From assembly GCF_024519155.1 (NCBI RefSeq), contig NZ_JANIFJ010000003.1, forward strand, positions 248,001 through 312,000: a stretch of DNA of 64,000 nucleotides, given 5' to 3'. Under the pieces are notes generated by a model. The model made no database searches. It saw only the letters and a program-made list of their open reading frames with translations, and was not told the origin of the DNA. Shown here one piece after another: positions 20,847 through 29,813 of the stretch. Origin of the DNA: Mangrovibrevibacter kandeliae (GTDB lineage Bacteria > Pseudomonadota > Alphaproteobacteria > Rhizobiales > Rhizobiaceae). Positions within the stretch are counted from its first letter, which is position 1; each line of letters starts with the position of its first letter. Made by a program: the position numbers and the translations under genes.

Positions 20847-20892
20847 TGATCGTCTCCCCCGCACGGCCAGCCGGTTGGTCGGCCGCCTCGCG

Positions 20893-21786
20893 TCAGTCTC
20901 CCGCTCCCCGCACCCGTGCGGCCGCGACCTGCGGCAGCAGGGTCTCGAAGTCCGTCCGATCGAAGTCCGCGGCTCCCACCGCGCCCATGCGATCCTGCAC
21001 CTCGGCGATGGCCGACGCCAGAGCGCCGGACAGCCCCAGGGCGTCCAAGGTCGCCGCTGATTCCCGCATCTCCGCCGCGCGCCGGCGCCCATGCACCAAG
21101 GTGCGGTCGAATTGATACTGAGGGAACCGAGACCAATCCAGCCCGGTAAAGGAGCGCTCGAGCGACTCCCGCACGATCTCCAGACAGTCCGAGCGCTCGG
21201 CCGCGAGCAGCGTCTCGACGGTGATCGCCTCGAGCCCTTTCACGAAGACGCTGCGCACCATCTTCACCGCCGTGGCGCTACCCGGCTCGCTGCCGAGCAG
21301 GCGATAGTCGAAGTCGAGCCGGCGCAGTTCGGGCTCGACCGTTCCGGCCGCGGTGCCCGCGAGGAGCACCGGCGTGCGGTGCCGACGCGGCTCCACCGGC
21401 GCCATCACCGCCATGTCGACGTAATGCGCGCCGGAGCGTTCGATCGTCGCCGCATTGGAGCGCTTGCGCCCGGGCGAGACCGAATTGATGTCGAAGACCA
21501 CCTGCCCTGCCCGCAGATGCAGCGCGATCGCCTCGGCCACCACGTGGCTCTGGTCCGCGGTTACGGCGGAAAAGATCCAGTCGGCCGGTGCCACGGCGGC
21601 CTCGGCCGACACTGCGGGCCGCACGCCGGCGGCGCAGACGCCGCGGGCGAAGGCGCCATCGGCACCCTCGCCCTCCATCAGCCGGTCGTAGGCCGTGAAG
21701 CGCAAGGACGGATCGATCGCCGCGAGGCTGCGGTGGAAGGCCCGTGCCGCCTCGCCGAACCCGATGAAGGCGATGAAGCCGACCAT
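20893..21786 (-). CDS. NAD(P)-dependent oxidoreductase, 6PGDH-like with DUF1932
   Basis: A 297-residue beta-hydroxyacid-dehydrogenase-like protein. The Rossmann start FIAFIGFGEAARAFHRSL is visible at the N-terminus and the C-terminal half matches the DUF1932 type (AVKMVRSVFVKGLEAITVE, with the conserved Lys). Family members oxidise or reduce hydroxy acids, but substrates are mostly unknown. Its ATG overlaps the tautomerase stop (TGATG). The context suggests a step on a ring-cleavage product or a side-chain hydroxy acid; no specific substrate can be named. Confidence 0.82.
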   Translation of the reverse strand: MVGFIAFIGFGEAARAFHRSLAAIDPSLRFTAYDRLMEGEGADGAFARGVCAAGVRPAVSAEAAVAPADWIFSAVTADQSHVVAEAIALHLRAGQVVFDINSVSPGRKRSNAATIERSGAHYVDMAVMAPVEPRRHRTPVLLAGTAAGTVEPELRRLDFDYRLLGSEPGSATAVKMVRSVFVKGLEAITVETLLAAERSDCLEIVRESLERSFTGLDWSRFPQYQFDRTLVHGRRRAAEMRESAATLDALGLSGALASAIAEVQDRMGAVGAADFDRTDFETLLPQVAAARVRGAGD

Positions 21787-22865
21787 CAGAACACCACGCC
21801 GTCGAAGAGCTTGCGCGCCGTGCGCAGCACCGCGACGTCCTCGACCACGCGGGTGGTGCCCGGCCGGCCGAGGACCGTGAACTCGCCGGTCGGATGCTCG
21901 ATCGAAAGCGCCTTGCGCCCCTCGCCGTGCGGCAGCACCGCCAGCCGCGCGGCCGGGCCCGCCTGCAGAAGGCAGGCGGTGCCGACACTGACGGCGGCGA
22001 AGACGCCGATGGCGCTGTGGCAGCGATGCGGGATGAAGCTGCGCGTGGAGATGCACCCGCCGGCGCTGGGCGCCGACACCAGCGTCATCTTCGGCACCGA
22101 CTTCGCGGTGACGTCGCCGAGATTCATCATCGGCCCCGCCTGCAGGCGGATCGATTCAAGCCGCGCCTTCAGATCCTCGTTCGCGTCGAGGGCGTCGCAG
22201 GACTCTGCGCCGGTGATGCCGAAGTCTGACGCGGCGAGGATGACGCAGGGCATGCCGTTGTCGATCAGCGTCGCCTCGACGCCGTCGATCCTGTCGACCG
22301 CATTGCCGGTCGGCAGCAGCGCGCCGCAGGACGAGCCCTCGGTGTCCTCGAAGGCGAGCGGCACCGGCGCGGCCGTGCCGGGCACGCCGTCGATGCGCGC
22401 CTCGCCGCTGTAGTCCGGGCGGCCGCCCGGCGTGCGAACCGTCGCGACGGCGATCTGGCCGGTGTTGACCATGAAGATCCGCACCACCGTCTCGCCGTCC
22501 TGCGCGGCCACGAGGCCGCGCTCGATGGCGAAGGGGCCGATGCCCGCGAGGATGTTGCCGCAGTTCTGCGACTCCGTGACGATCGGCTTGTCGACGAAGA
22601 CCTGCAGGAACAGGTAGTCGACATCCGCGTCAGAGCGCTCCGACCGGCTCACCACGGCGACCTTCGAGGTCAGCGGGTCGGCACCGCCGAGGCCGTCGAT
22701 CTGGCGCGGGTCGGGCGAGCCCATCACCCGCAGCAGGAGCGCGTCGCGCGCCTCCTTGTCGGCCGGCAGATCGTCGGCGAGGAAGTAGCCGCCCTTCGAG
22801 GTGCCGCCCCGCATCCACATGCAGCGCACGCCGGTCGCAGCCGGCGCTTCGAGCGTCTCAGACAT
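21786..22865 (-). CDS. galD: 4-oxalomesaconate tautomerase (PrpF fold)
   Basis: A PrpF-family isomerase of 359 residues interconverting keto and enol forms of 4-oxalomesaconate (GalD/LigU). N-terminal [14 protein letters not shown] and the [17 protein letters not shown] segment, with the catalytic-type Cys, are characteristic. The end of the protein includes [21 protein letters not shown] and an EHPTGEF motif common in this group. It overlaps the aldolase gene by 8 bases and the dehydrogenase gene by 1. Methylaconitate isomerase is the nearest alternative, but the flanking GalB and aldolase genes favour GalD. Confidence 0.88.
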   Translation of the reverse strand: MSETLEAPAATGVRCMWMRGGTSKGGYFLADDLPADKEARDALLLRVMGSPDPRQIDGLGGADPLTSKVAVVSRSERSDADVDYLFLQVFVDKPIVTESQNCGNILAGIGPFAIERGLVAAQDGETVVRIFMVNTGQIAVATVRTPGGRPDYSGEARIDGVPGTAAPVPLAFEDTEGSSCGALLPTGNAVDRIDGVEATLIDNGMPCVILAASDFGITGAESCDALDANEDLKARLESIRLQAGPMMNLGDVTAKSVPKMTLVSAPSAGGCISTRSFIPHRCHSAIGVFAAVSVGTACLLQAGPAARLAVLPHGEGRKALSIEHPTGEFTVLGRPGTTRVVEDVAVLRTARKLFDGVVF

Positions 22866-23529
22866 AGGTCAGGCCCTTCTCGGCCAGCCGTTCGCGCATC
22901 GCGTAGATGTCGAGGCCGAGTTCGCCGGCGGCCAGCCGCTTGCGCTTCTCCTCCTCGGCGGCGACACGCTTCTTCGCCGCCTCCAGCACGCTCGCCGCCG
23001 CCTCGCGCCGCACCACGCAGACGCCGTCATCGTCCGCCACGACGACATCGCCCGCATGGATCAGCGCGCCGGCGCAGACGACCGGCACGTTGACCGAGCC
23101 GAGCGTCTCCTTGACGGTGCCTTGCGCGAACACCGCCTTCGACCAGACCGGGAACTGCATCTCGGTGAGATCGCGCACGTCGCGCACGCCGGCATCGATG
23201 ATCAGCCCGACGCCGCCGCGCGCCCGCGCCGAGGTCGCGAGGAGATCGCCGAAATAGCCGTCCTCGCAGGGACTGGTCGGTGCGAGCACGAGAATGTCGC
23301 CGGCCTGGAGCTGCTCGATCGCGACATGCAGCATCCAGTTGTCGCCCGGCGGCGCGGAGATCGTGACGGCCGAGGCGGCGAGCCGCGCGCCGGAATAGAT
23401 CGGCCGCATGTAGGAGGCGAGCAGGCCCTGCCGGCCCTGCGCCTCGTGCACCGTGGCCACGCCGCATTCGGCAAGGCCTGCAATGGTGGCCGCGTCGGCG
23501 CGCGGAACGGTCTGCACGACGGTCGCCAT
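22858..23529 (-). CDS. galC: 4-carboxy-4-hydroxy-2-oxoadipate aldolase
   Basis: A class II aldolase of the LigK/GalC/RraA-like fold, 223 residues. It splits 4-carboxy-4-hydroxy-2-oxoadipate into pyruvate and oxaloacetate and often also decarboxylates oxaloacetate. The signature GYFGDLLA (residues 91-98) and [11 protein letters not shown], with R116 and D117 as the family's catalytic/metal-site pair, are present. The start ATG at 23529 overlaps the hydratase stop. It is the last step of the predicted pathway. Confidence 0.92.
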   Translation of the reverse strand: MATVVQTVPRADAATIAGLAECGVATVHEAQGRQGLLASYMRPIYSGARLAASAVTISAPPGDNWMLHVAIEQLQAGDILVLAPTSPCEDGYFGDLLATSARARGGVGLIIDAGVRDVRDLTEMQFPVWSKAVFAQGTVKETLGSVNVPVVCAGALIHAGDVVVADDDGVCVVRREAAASVLEAAKKRVAAEEEKRKRLAAGELGLDIYAMRERLAEKGLTYV

Positions 23530-24260
23530 CAGAGTTCGTCCACCGTGCGTGGAAAGATCGACTGGAAGGCCTCGGCATACTTCGCCTCGCGCCCGCCGGC
23601 CTGACCGCCGGAGTTGCGGCGGAACTGGTTGGCGCGGTTCTCGGCGACATTGGTGTAGTAGTGCCAGAGGTGCTGCTGGCCCTCCATGCACTCGATCGCC
23701 GCCTTCTTGGCCTCCCAGACCTCGGTGATGTCGAGGATGGTGTCGGGCTTCCAGCCGCACTGCTCGGTCTGGTGCGGCTCGAACAGATAAAGCTGCGGGG
23801 CGCCGAGCACCGTCTGGCCCGGCTCGTGGCCCCAGGCCTGGGCGACCATGCGGGTCTCCAGCGCGACCTTCGTCGCGTAGGGGTGATCGGTGTTGTACGG
23901 GTCGTCCAGCGAGTGCGACAGCATGAAGGCCGGCTGCACCTTGCGGATCACGTCGACGAGGCGGAATTTCGCCTCGCGGTCGAGCTCGAGCGGATAGTCG
24001 CCGCAGTCGAAGAACTGGATGTCGGCGACCCCGAGCGCCCGGGCCGCGTTCTCCGCCTCGGTCCGCCGCGCGGCCTTGACGCCCTCGAGCGTGGCGTCCG
24101 ATGCCTTCCAGAGCTTGGCGCTCTCGCCGCGCTCGCCATAGGACAGGCAGACGACGGTGACGTCGTAGCCGCGCTTGCCGTGCAGCGCGATGGCGCCGCC
24201 GCAGCGCCAGACGAAGTCGGCCGAATGAGCGCTGATCACCAGCGCGGTCTTGTTCGCCAT
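23529..24260 (-). CDS. galB: 4-oxalomesaconate hydratase, GalB type (PIG-L fold)
   Basis: A 243-residue PIG-L/LmbE-family zinc protein. The metal motif at the N-terminus is [13 protein letters not shown] (H12, D15), the variant seen in Pseudomonas putida GalB rather than the deacetylase AHPDDE. A second ligand region is [11 protein letters not shown] (residues 116-126). GalB hydrates 4-oxalomesaconate to 4-carboxy-4-hydroxy-2-oxoadipate, which is exactly the substrate of the adjacent aldolase. It lies 3 bases after the dioxygenase gene and overlaps galC. The pairing with galC and galD makes the assignment strong. Confidence 0.9.
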   Translation of the reverse strand: MANKTALVISAHSADFVWRCGGAIALHGKRGYDVTVVCLSYGERGESAKLWKASDATLEGVKAARRTEAENAARALGVADIQFFDCGDYPLELDREAKFRLVDVIRKVQPAFMLSHSLDDPYNTDHPYATKVALETRMVAQAWGHEPGQTVLGAPQLYLFEPHQTEQCGWKPDTILDITEVWEAKKAAIECMEGQQHLWHYYTNVAENRANQFRRNSGGQAGGREAKYAEAFQSIFPRTVDEL

Positions 24261-24263
24261 CTC

Positions 24264-25241
24264 TCAGGTCCTCCCGGTCTTGGCCGCGCCCGGATCGACG
24301 GGCGGCGTGCCGTGGGTGTGGAAGCTCTCGATCGTCTTCAGGCCCCAGGCCTGGCCCTTCCGGCGCTCGGCCTCGGTCCAGGTGACCGGCTGCCAGTCCG
24401 GCCGCAGGATCAGCCGCGCGCCGGCATTGGCGACCTCGACGCGGTTGCCGGCGGGCTCGTAGACGTAGAGGAAGAAGGTCTGCTGGATCGCGTGCTTGTG
24501 CGGTCCGGTCTCGATGAAGACGCCGTTCTCGAGAAAGATGTCGGCGGCGCGCAGCACGTCCTCGCGGCTGTCCACCGCGTAGGTGACGTGGTGAAACCGC
24601 GCCTGCCCGCCCGAATGGTCCTCGGTGAAGGCGACGTCGTAGCCCTTGTTGTTGACGGTGAACCAGCAACCGCCCAGCCGGCCGTTGTCGAGCTGGATCT
24701 GCTCGGTCACCCGGCTGCCGAGCGCGCCGACCATGAAGTCGCGGATCTTCGACACGTCGCGGGCGAGAAGGTTGAAGTGGTCGAGCCGGCGCACCGCGAC
24801 GCCGCGGCCGTGATAGCGCTGGGCGATGTTCTTCAGCGCCGGCCTTTCCGCCTCGGGCGCGACGTAGTCGACGGTGTCGTAATAGAGCTCGAAGACGTGG
24901 CCGTCCGGGTCGTGGAAGCGGTAGGCCGGGCCGTGCCCGAGGTCGCCGTCCACCCAGCCGATGCCGCAGCCCATCGCCTCGATCGCAGCGACGCGCCGTT
25001 CGAGCGCGGCCGGCGAGGACGCACGGTAGCCGACATGGCCCATGCCGGTGCTCTTCGAGGCGGTGAGCTTGAGCGTGTGGAACTCGTAGTCGTCCCAGGC
25101 CCTGAGATAGACCGAGTCGCCCTCGCGGCCGCTCTCCGTCAGCCCGTAGACGTTGACGAAGAAGTCGAGGCTCGCCTCCGGCTTGTCCGTGTAGATCTCG
25201 ACATGCCCGAGATGGGCGACGTCGTAGCAGGGCTCGTTCAT
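24264..25241 (-). CDS. Type-I (VOC) extradiol dioxygenase, XylE-like, with Tyr at the catalytic His position
   Basis: A 325-residue two-module vicinal-oxygen-chelate dioxygenase related to catechol 2,3-dioxygenase. The Fe(II) ligands are H155 (LDHFNLL), H218 (RFHHVTY) and E269 (GNRVEV); H218 to E269 is 51 residues, as in XylE (H214 to E265). Other active-site residues H250 and Y259 match XylE H246 and Y255. However, the second-sphere acid-base His (XylE H199 in HDVAF) is Tyr201 here (GYDVAF). In this operon it takes the place of a LigB-type gallate dioxygenase. The substrate is unknown; a carboxylated polyphenol is inferred. It follows the ThDP gene by 35 bases. Confidence 0.88.
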   Translation of the reverse strand: MNEPCYDVAHLGHVEIYTDKPEASLDFFVNVYGLTESGREGDSVYLRAWDDYEFHTLKLTASKSTGMGHVGYRASSPAALERRVAAIEAMGCGIGWVDGDLGHGPAYRFHDPDGHVFELYYDTVDYVAPEAERPALKNIAQRYHGRGVAVRRLDHFNLLARDVSKIRDFMVGALGSRVTEQIQLDNGRLGGCWFTVNNKGYDVAFTEDHSGGQARFHHVTYAVDSREDVLRAADIFLENGVFIETGPHKHAIQQTFFLYVYEPAGNRVEVANAGARLILRPDWQPVTWTEAERRKGQAWGLKTIESFHTHGTPPVDPGAAKTGRT

Positions 25242-25276
25242 CGTCCCCGTTCCTCCCTTATTGCCTCGCCGCCCGG

Positions 25277-26986
25277 TCAGGGTCGGATGCGGATCTCGAC
25301 GAGCGCGTGGCGTTTATTCTCCCGCACCTGGCGGATCGCCTCGGTGAGCACGCCCGGCAGTGCGTCGCCCTCGTCGACCCGGGCCGTCCAGGCGCGGCTC
25401 GCCTCGGCGACCTTGGTGAAGTCGGGCGTCGGCTCCAGCGAGGTGAGCGGCATCGTGTTAGCCTTGGCGGCATAGCCGTCCGGATAGACGCCGAGGACCG
25501 ACTGGCGCACCGCACCCCACTCCCGATTGTTGAGGACGAGGACCAGCAGAGGCAGGCCAAGCGCCTCGGCGATTTGATGGCAGGCGACCGGATTGGCGAA
25601 CATGTAGGAGCCGTCGCCCATCGTCGCGACGATCAGCCTGTCCCGGTTCGCGAGTTGCATGCCGAGACCTGCCGGGAACGCCCAGCCGAGCCCGCCGGAA
25701 TGCGGTTCCTGGAACCAGCTGCCTGGCGTGCGGAGCTCCAGCGGATCGAGCGGACAGCCGAGCTCGGAGAGCACGGTCGCGTCATGATCCGCGATGGCCT
25801 CCGAGAGGCAGTGGCTCACATAAGCCTTCGTCATCAGCCCGTCGCGCCCGGCCAGTGCCGCGGCGCGGACCTTGTCGCGGGTTGCCGCGTTGGCCGCGGC
25901 GATTCGTTCGCGCCGCTCCGGCGCGCGGTCCGGCAGAGCGTGAGCGTCGAGCGCAGCCGCCAGTGCGAGCATGGCGTCGCCGGTCTCCCCGGTCAGCGCG
26001 AGGTCGACGCGGAAGTTGCGCACGGGGAAGCGGGCGTAGAGCGGATCCGGTCCGAGATGGATCACCTTGGCGCCGGGCTTCAGCGCATGGATCTCGGGCG
26101 ACCACGGCGCGAGGCAGTCGATCACCGCGATGACGTCGGCCTCGGCGAGGAGCTGGCCTGGATCGGAGCCCGCGGCCATCGGATGGTCCGTGGCGACTCC
26201 GAGCTGGATCGCCCAATACTGCGACACCGCAATGCCCCAGCGGTCGGCGAGATCGGCAAGCGCGCCGAACGCCTCGGTCGTTCCTGCGCCGCGCTGGACG
26301 ATGATCAGCGGGCTCTCGGCCTTCGCCAAAAGGGCCGCGGCCTCGGCGACCGCCTGCGGGTGAGGTGCAGTGTGCGCCGGGGCGATGCTCGACCCGCCGG
26401 CATCGGGATCGGGCGCCGCGCAGGTGCCGCACAGCACCTCGCGCGGCAGGCTCACATAGACCGGTCCCTTTGGCGTCGAGTTCGCCACGGCATGGGCGCG
26501 GTCGACCACCTCGGCGGCCTGTTCGGCGAATTTCAGCTCGTAGTCCCACTTCGTGGCCTCGCGCACGAGCGCTGCCTGGTCGCGCATCTCCTGGCCCCAG
26601 CCGATCGGCACGGTGCGCGCGCCGAGACGGCCGGATTCCAGCACCGGCGTGCGGCCTGACATCAGGAGGACGGGGACATGCTCGGTGGCGGCGTTGATCG
26701 CACCGATCGCGCAGTTGGCGAGCCCGACATTGGTGTGGGCCATCACGCACTGCGCCCGGCCCGTCGCGAGGAAGTACCCATGCGCCATGCCCATCGCGGC
26801 ATTTTCGTGCGGGATCACCACGGCCTGCGGCAACGGCACGTCCTTGGCCATTGCCTCGGCGAGGCCCTCGATGATCGGCGGGAAGTCGGTGCCGGAATTG
26901 GCGAAGATGTAGTCGACGCCGACCGTCTTCAGGCGTCCGAGGAGCACGGCGCCCGCCGTCATCTCGCTCGAAGTCGTCTGTCGCAT
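25277..26986 (-). CDS. Thiamine-diphosphate-dependent enzyme (2-oxoacid decarboxylase/acetolactate synthase-like)
   Basis: A 569-residue ThDP enzyme and the first gene of the catabolic operon. The N-terminal domain has the activating Glu61 in IPHENAAMGMAHGYF. The C-terminal ThDP motif GDG (457-459), with NN at 486-487 (26-residue spacing), is intact. The general family includes acetolactate synthase, benzoylformate decarboxylase and others; sequence alone does not settle the reaction. Next to an extradiol dioxygenase and an aromatic-type aldehyde dehydrogenase, decarboxylation of an aryl 2-oxoacid is plausible (inference). A LysR-type dyad lies about 170 bases upstream. Confidence 0.85.
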   Translation of the reverse strand: MRQTTSSEMTAGAVLLGRLKTVGVDYIFANSGTDFPPIIEGLAEAMAKDVPLPQAVVIPHENAAMGMAHGYFLATGRAQCVMAHTNVGLANCAIGAINAATEHVPVLLMSGRTPVLESGRLGARTVPIGWGQEMRDQAALVREATKWDYELKFAEQAAEVVDRAHAVANSTPKGPVYVSLPREVLCGTCAAPDPDAGGSSIAPAHTAPHPQAVAEAAALLAKAESPLIIVQRGAGTTEAFGALADLADRWGIAVSQYWAIQLGVATDHPMAAGSDPGQLLAEADVIAVIDCLAPWSPEIHALKPGAKVIHLGPDPLYARFPVRNFRVDLALTGETGDAMLALAAALDAHALPDRAPERRERIAAANAATRDKVRAAALAGRDGLMTKAYVSHCLSEAIADHDATVLSELGCPLDPLELRTPGSWFQEPHSGGLGWAFPAGLGMQLANRDRLIVATMGDGSYMFANPVACHQIAEALGLPLLVLVLNNREWGAVRQSVLGVYPDGYAAKANTMPLTSLEPTPDFTKVAEASRAWTARVDEGDALPGVLTEAIRQVRENKRHALVEIRIRP

Positions 26987-27157
26987 GCCTCCGGCCCTCC
27001 CCGGCCTTGCGCGTGCCCGACATCGCCTCGCGGCTCGTCCCGGCGTTCCTGACGAAGCGAGCCTCCTCCGCCCGGTCTTCTCAGCCTGGCGTCACGCGCC
27101 CTTCAGCCTCAGACCTACGGCCCGCGGGTCGATGAGACAAATGAGATTAATTTGGCT

Positions 27158-27180
27158 TTTCATGCATGCAGCACATCAAA
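27158..27180. promoter_or_regulatory. Putative LysR operator upstream of the ring-cleavage operon
   Basis: TTTCATG-N9-CATCAAA, with T27163 and A27175 in LysR T-N11-A spacing. It overlaps the lysR stop codon (27176-27178) and lies about 170 bases upstream of the ThDP gene on the minus strand. The same arms, spacing and centre occur in the lysR/aldehyde-dehydrogenase intergenic region at 28128-28150. The duplicated pattern makes a real binding site for the adjacent regulator likely. Confidence 0.55.
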
Positions 27181-28117
27181 CGACGCCCGACGTCATTGCT
27201 CGGCGACGATGGCGCCGACGCTCGTCCTCGGCCTTGAAGCCTGCTGCGACGAGGGCGAGCAAGGCATCGGCGGCCGTGGACAGCGGCACGCCTTTGCGCG
27301 ACAGGATGCCGAGGGGGCGGGAGAGCGACGGGTTGCGGAGCGGACGCGTGACGATCCCCTCCGGCTGCGAAGCGGCGAGCGCGAACTCCGGCAGGATGGC
27401 CAGTGCCAGCCCGGCGCGCACGAAGCTCACCGCGGTGGTGAGGTGCTGGACCTCGTATTGCCAGCGCACACTCTCACGCAGGGTGCCGAGCGCCTCGTCG
27501 ATCAGCGCGCGATTGCCGGTCTGCCGGCCGACGCGGACGACCGGCGCATCGCCGAGATCGGACCAGCAGACGTTCTCCTGTTTCGCCAGCGGATGCTCGC
27601 TCGGGCAGGCGATCAAGAAACTCTCTTTGAGGAGCGGCGTGATCTCCAGATCGAAGCGGGCTGCCGACACCATGGTGATGCCGAACTCCGCCTCGCCTGT
27701 CTGCACCGCCTCGGTGATCTCGGCGGCCGAATGGTCGAGGACGTGCAGCGCGACGTCCGGATGGGTCGCTGCAAACCGCGCGAGCATGCCCGGCAGGACG
27801 TTGGTGGCAAGCGTCGGCAGGCAGCCGATGGTCAGGTGCTGCTGGCGCTCCCTGCCCTTGGCACGAAGGCTCTCGAAGGTGCCGTCGAGGTCGGTCAGGA
27901 TGCGGCGGGCCGTCGGCAGGAGCTCGACCCCCGCCGGCGTCAGCGACACCTGGCGGGTGGTGCGCGCCAAGAGCTTGACGCCGAGATCCTCCTCCAGCTT
28001 GCGCATCCTGTGGCTGAGGGCGGTCTGCGACAGGTTCAGGTGGGCGGCAGCCCGGTGAAAACTGCCGCGGTCGGCGATGCAAAAGAAGGCCTCGAGGCCA
28101 AGAAGATCGACACGCAT
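27176..28117 (-). CDS. LysR-family transcriptional regulator of the catabolic block
   Basis: A 313-residue LysR regulator. The N-terminal helix-turn-helix spans about residues 3-62 (LEAFFCIADRGSFHRAAAHL, SQTALSHRMRKLEEDLG), followed by the effector-binding domain (HLTIGCLPTLATNVLPGML onward). The ATG at 28117 is chosen because the HTH starts there; the frame stays open far upstream but antisense to the aldehyde dehydrogenase. It sits between two target transcripts, each with a matching dyad. It is comparable in position and class to GalR, the gallate-pathway activator, although orthology is not shown. Confidence 0.92.
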   Translation of the reverse strand: MRVDLLGLEAFFCIADRGSFHRAAAHLNLSQTALSHRMRKLEEDLGVKLLARTTRQVSLTPAGVELLPTARRILTDLDGTFESLRAKGRERQQHLTIGCLPTLATNVLPGMLARFAATHPDVALHVLDHSAAEITEAVQTGEAEFGITMVSAARFDLEITPLLKESFLIACPSEHPLAKQENVCWSDLGDAPVVRVGRQTGNRALIDEALGTLRESVRWQYEVQHLTTAVSFVRAGLALAILPEFALAASQPEGIVTRPLRNPSLSRPLGILSRKGVPLSTAADALLALVAAGFKAEDERRRHRRRAMTSGVV

Positions 28118-28127
28118 TGAACACCTG

Positions 28128-28150
28128 ATTGATGAGGCAGGTGCATCAAT
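28128..28150. promoter_or_regulatory. Putative LysR operator, lysR / aldehyde dehydrogenase
   Basis: ATTGATG-N9-CATCAAT is a perfect 7-bp dyad with 9-base spacing, containing T28133 and A28145 (T-N11-A). It is 10 bases upstream of the lysR start and 75 bases upstream of the aldehyde dehydrogenase start. This is the classical position for a LysR protein that represses itself and activates the divergent gene. It matches the site at 27158-27180. Confidence 0.65.
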
Positions 28151-28225
28151 GTTCCAAAAGCCTTCAATTGCTTCAAGCGGCACGCTGTGACTGAATGCCC
28201 GCGAATTTGGAGGAGGAGATTTTCC

Positions 28226-29671
28226 ATGGACATCGGTCTTCTGATTGCCGGCGAAGAGCGCGGTGCCGTCGCCGGCGCGACCTATGAGCGGCACGACCCG
28301 GTCACCGGCACCGTGGCGACCACAGCGGCGGCCGGGAAAGTCGAGGATGCGCTGGCGGCCGTAGATGCGGCGGCGGCCGCCTTCCCGGCCTGGAGCCAGC
28401 TCGGCCCGACGGAGCGCCGGCGTCTGCTGCTCGCCGCGGCCGACGCGATGGAGGCGCGGCGGGACACCTTCGCGCAGCTGATGACCGCCGAGATCGGGGC
28501 GACCGGTCCCTGGGCCGGCTTCAACGTGATGCTGGCCGCCAGCATGCTGCGCGAGGCGGCGGCGCTGACGACGCAGCTGACCGGCCAGGTGATCCCGACG
28601 GACAAGCCGGGCTGCCTCTCGATGGCGATGGTCCGTCCCGCCGGCGTGGTGCTCGGCATCGCGCCCTGGAACGCGCCGGTGATCCTGGCGACCCGCGCCC
28701 TCGCCACCCCCCTCGCCTGTGGCAATACGGTGATCCTCAAGGCCTCCGAAGCCTGCCCGGGCACCCACCAGCTGATCGGCAAGGTGCTGGTCGAGGCCGG
28801 CATCCCGAAGGGCGTGGTCAACGTCGTGACCAATGCGCCCGCCGACGCGCCGGAGGTGGTGGCGGCACTGATCGAGGCACCGGCGGTCAAGCGGATTTCC
28901 TTCACCGGCTCGACCAAGGTCGGCCGGATCATCGCCGAGACGGCGGCGCGCCACCTGAAGCCGGTGCTGCTCGAGCTCGGCGGCAAGGCCCCGCTGATCG
29001 TGCTCGACGACGCCGACATCGACGCGGCAGTGAATGCTGCCGCTTTCGGCGCCTTCGCCAATCAGGGTCAGATCTGCATGTCGACCGAGCGGCTGATCGT
29101 CGACGCGCGCGTCGCCGACGCCTTCGTCGAGAAGCTCTCGGCCAAGGCGAAGGCGCTGCCGTCCGGCAATCCGCGCGGCCATGTGGTGCTAGGCGCGTTG
29201 GTCGACGAGGGCGCGGCGGCGCGCATGGACGAGCTGATCGCCGATGCGACGCAGAAGGGCGCCAAACTCGTCGCCGGCGGCACGCGCGACGGCGCCATCG
29301 TTCCGGCCACCCTCCTCGACGGCGTCTCGCCGCAGATGCGCATCTATGCCGAGGAGAGCTTCGGCCCGGTGAAGTCGATCATCCGCGTCGACGGCGAGGA
29401 CGAGGCGGTGCGCGTCGCGAACGACACCGAATACGGTCTCTCCTCCGCCGTCTTCAGCCGCGACATCCAGCGCGCGATGCGGGTCGCAGAGCGCCTGGAA
29501 ACCGGCATCTGCCACATCAACGGCCCGACGGTGCACGACGAGGCGCAGATCCCGTTCGGCGGCGTCAAGGCGAGCGGCTACGGCCGCTTCGGCGGACGCT
29601 GGGGCATCGAGTTTTTCACCGAGACGCGCTGGATCACGGTCGAGGACCCGCACCAGCACTATCCCTTCTAG
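28226..29671 (+). CDS. Aldehyde dehydrogenase, aromatic-aldehyde type
   Basis: A 481-residue NAD(P)-dependent aldehyde dehydrogenase. Catalytic residues are N149 (PWN), E250 (LELGGK) and C284 (NQGQICMSTER). Overall it resembles the vanillin/salicylaldehyde/benzaldehyde dehydrogenase group. The start is fixed by the strong ribosome site GGAGGAGGA 8 bases before the ATG at 28226. It is transcribed away from lysR under a dyad shared with the dioxygenase operon, so it probably oxidises an aldehyde made by the ThDP enzyme or from the same substrate (inference). Confidence 0.92.
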   Translation: MDIGLLIAGEERGAVAGATYERHDPVTGTVATTAAAGKVEDALAAVDAAAAAFPAWSQLGPTERRRLLLAAADAMEARRDTFAQLMTAEIGATGPWAGFNVMLAASMLREAAALTTQLTGQVIPTDKPGCLSMAMVRPAGVVLGIAPWNAPVILATRALATPLACGNTVILKASEACPGTHQLIGKVLVEAGIPKGVVNVVTNAPADAPEVVAALIEAPAVKRISFTGSTKVGRIIAETAARHLKPVLLELGGKAPLIVLDDADIDAAVNAAAFGAFANQGQICMSTERLIVDARVADAFVEKLSAKAKALPSGNPRGHVVLGALVDEGAAARMDELIADATQKGAKLVAGGTRDGAIVPATLLDGVSPQMRIYAEESFGPVKSIIRVDGEDEAVRVANDTEYGLSSAVFSRDIQRAMRVAERLETGICHINGPTVHDEAQIPFGGVKASGYGRFGGRWGIEFFTETRWITVEDPHQHYPF

Positions 29672-29813
29672 GCGAGCTGACGTCGCGAGGTTTTCTGGCG
29701 ACTTTGCGACGTCGTTGCCTCACGGCCGGCCACAAGCTGCGGCATCGGTCATTGCCCAGGCGCCGCCCGAGGTCACCGCGCTCGGCGCGGCTTGAAGGTT
29801 GCTGTGCACTGGC

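Noticed and set aside
28118-29182. Upstream extension of the LysR frame to a 668-codon protein
   Set aside because: The extension is antisense to the aldehyde dehydrogenase, and the helix-turn-helix domain begins right at the ATG at 28117.
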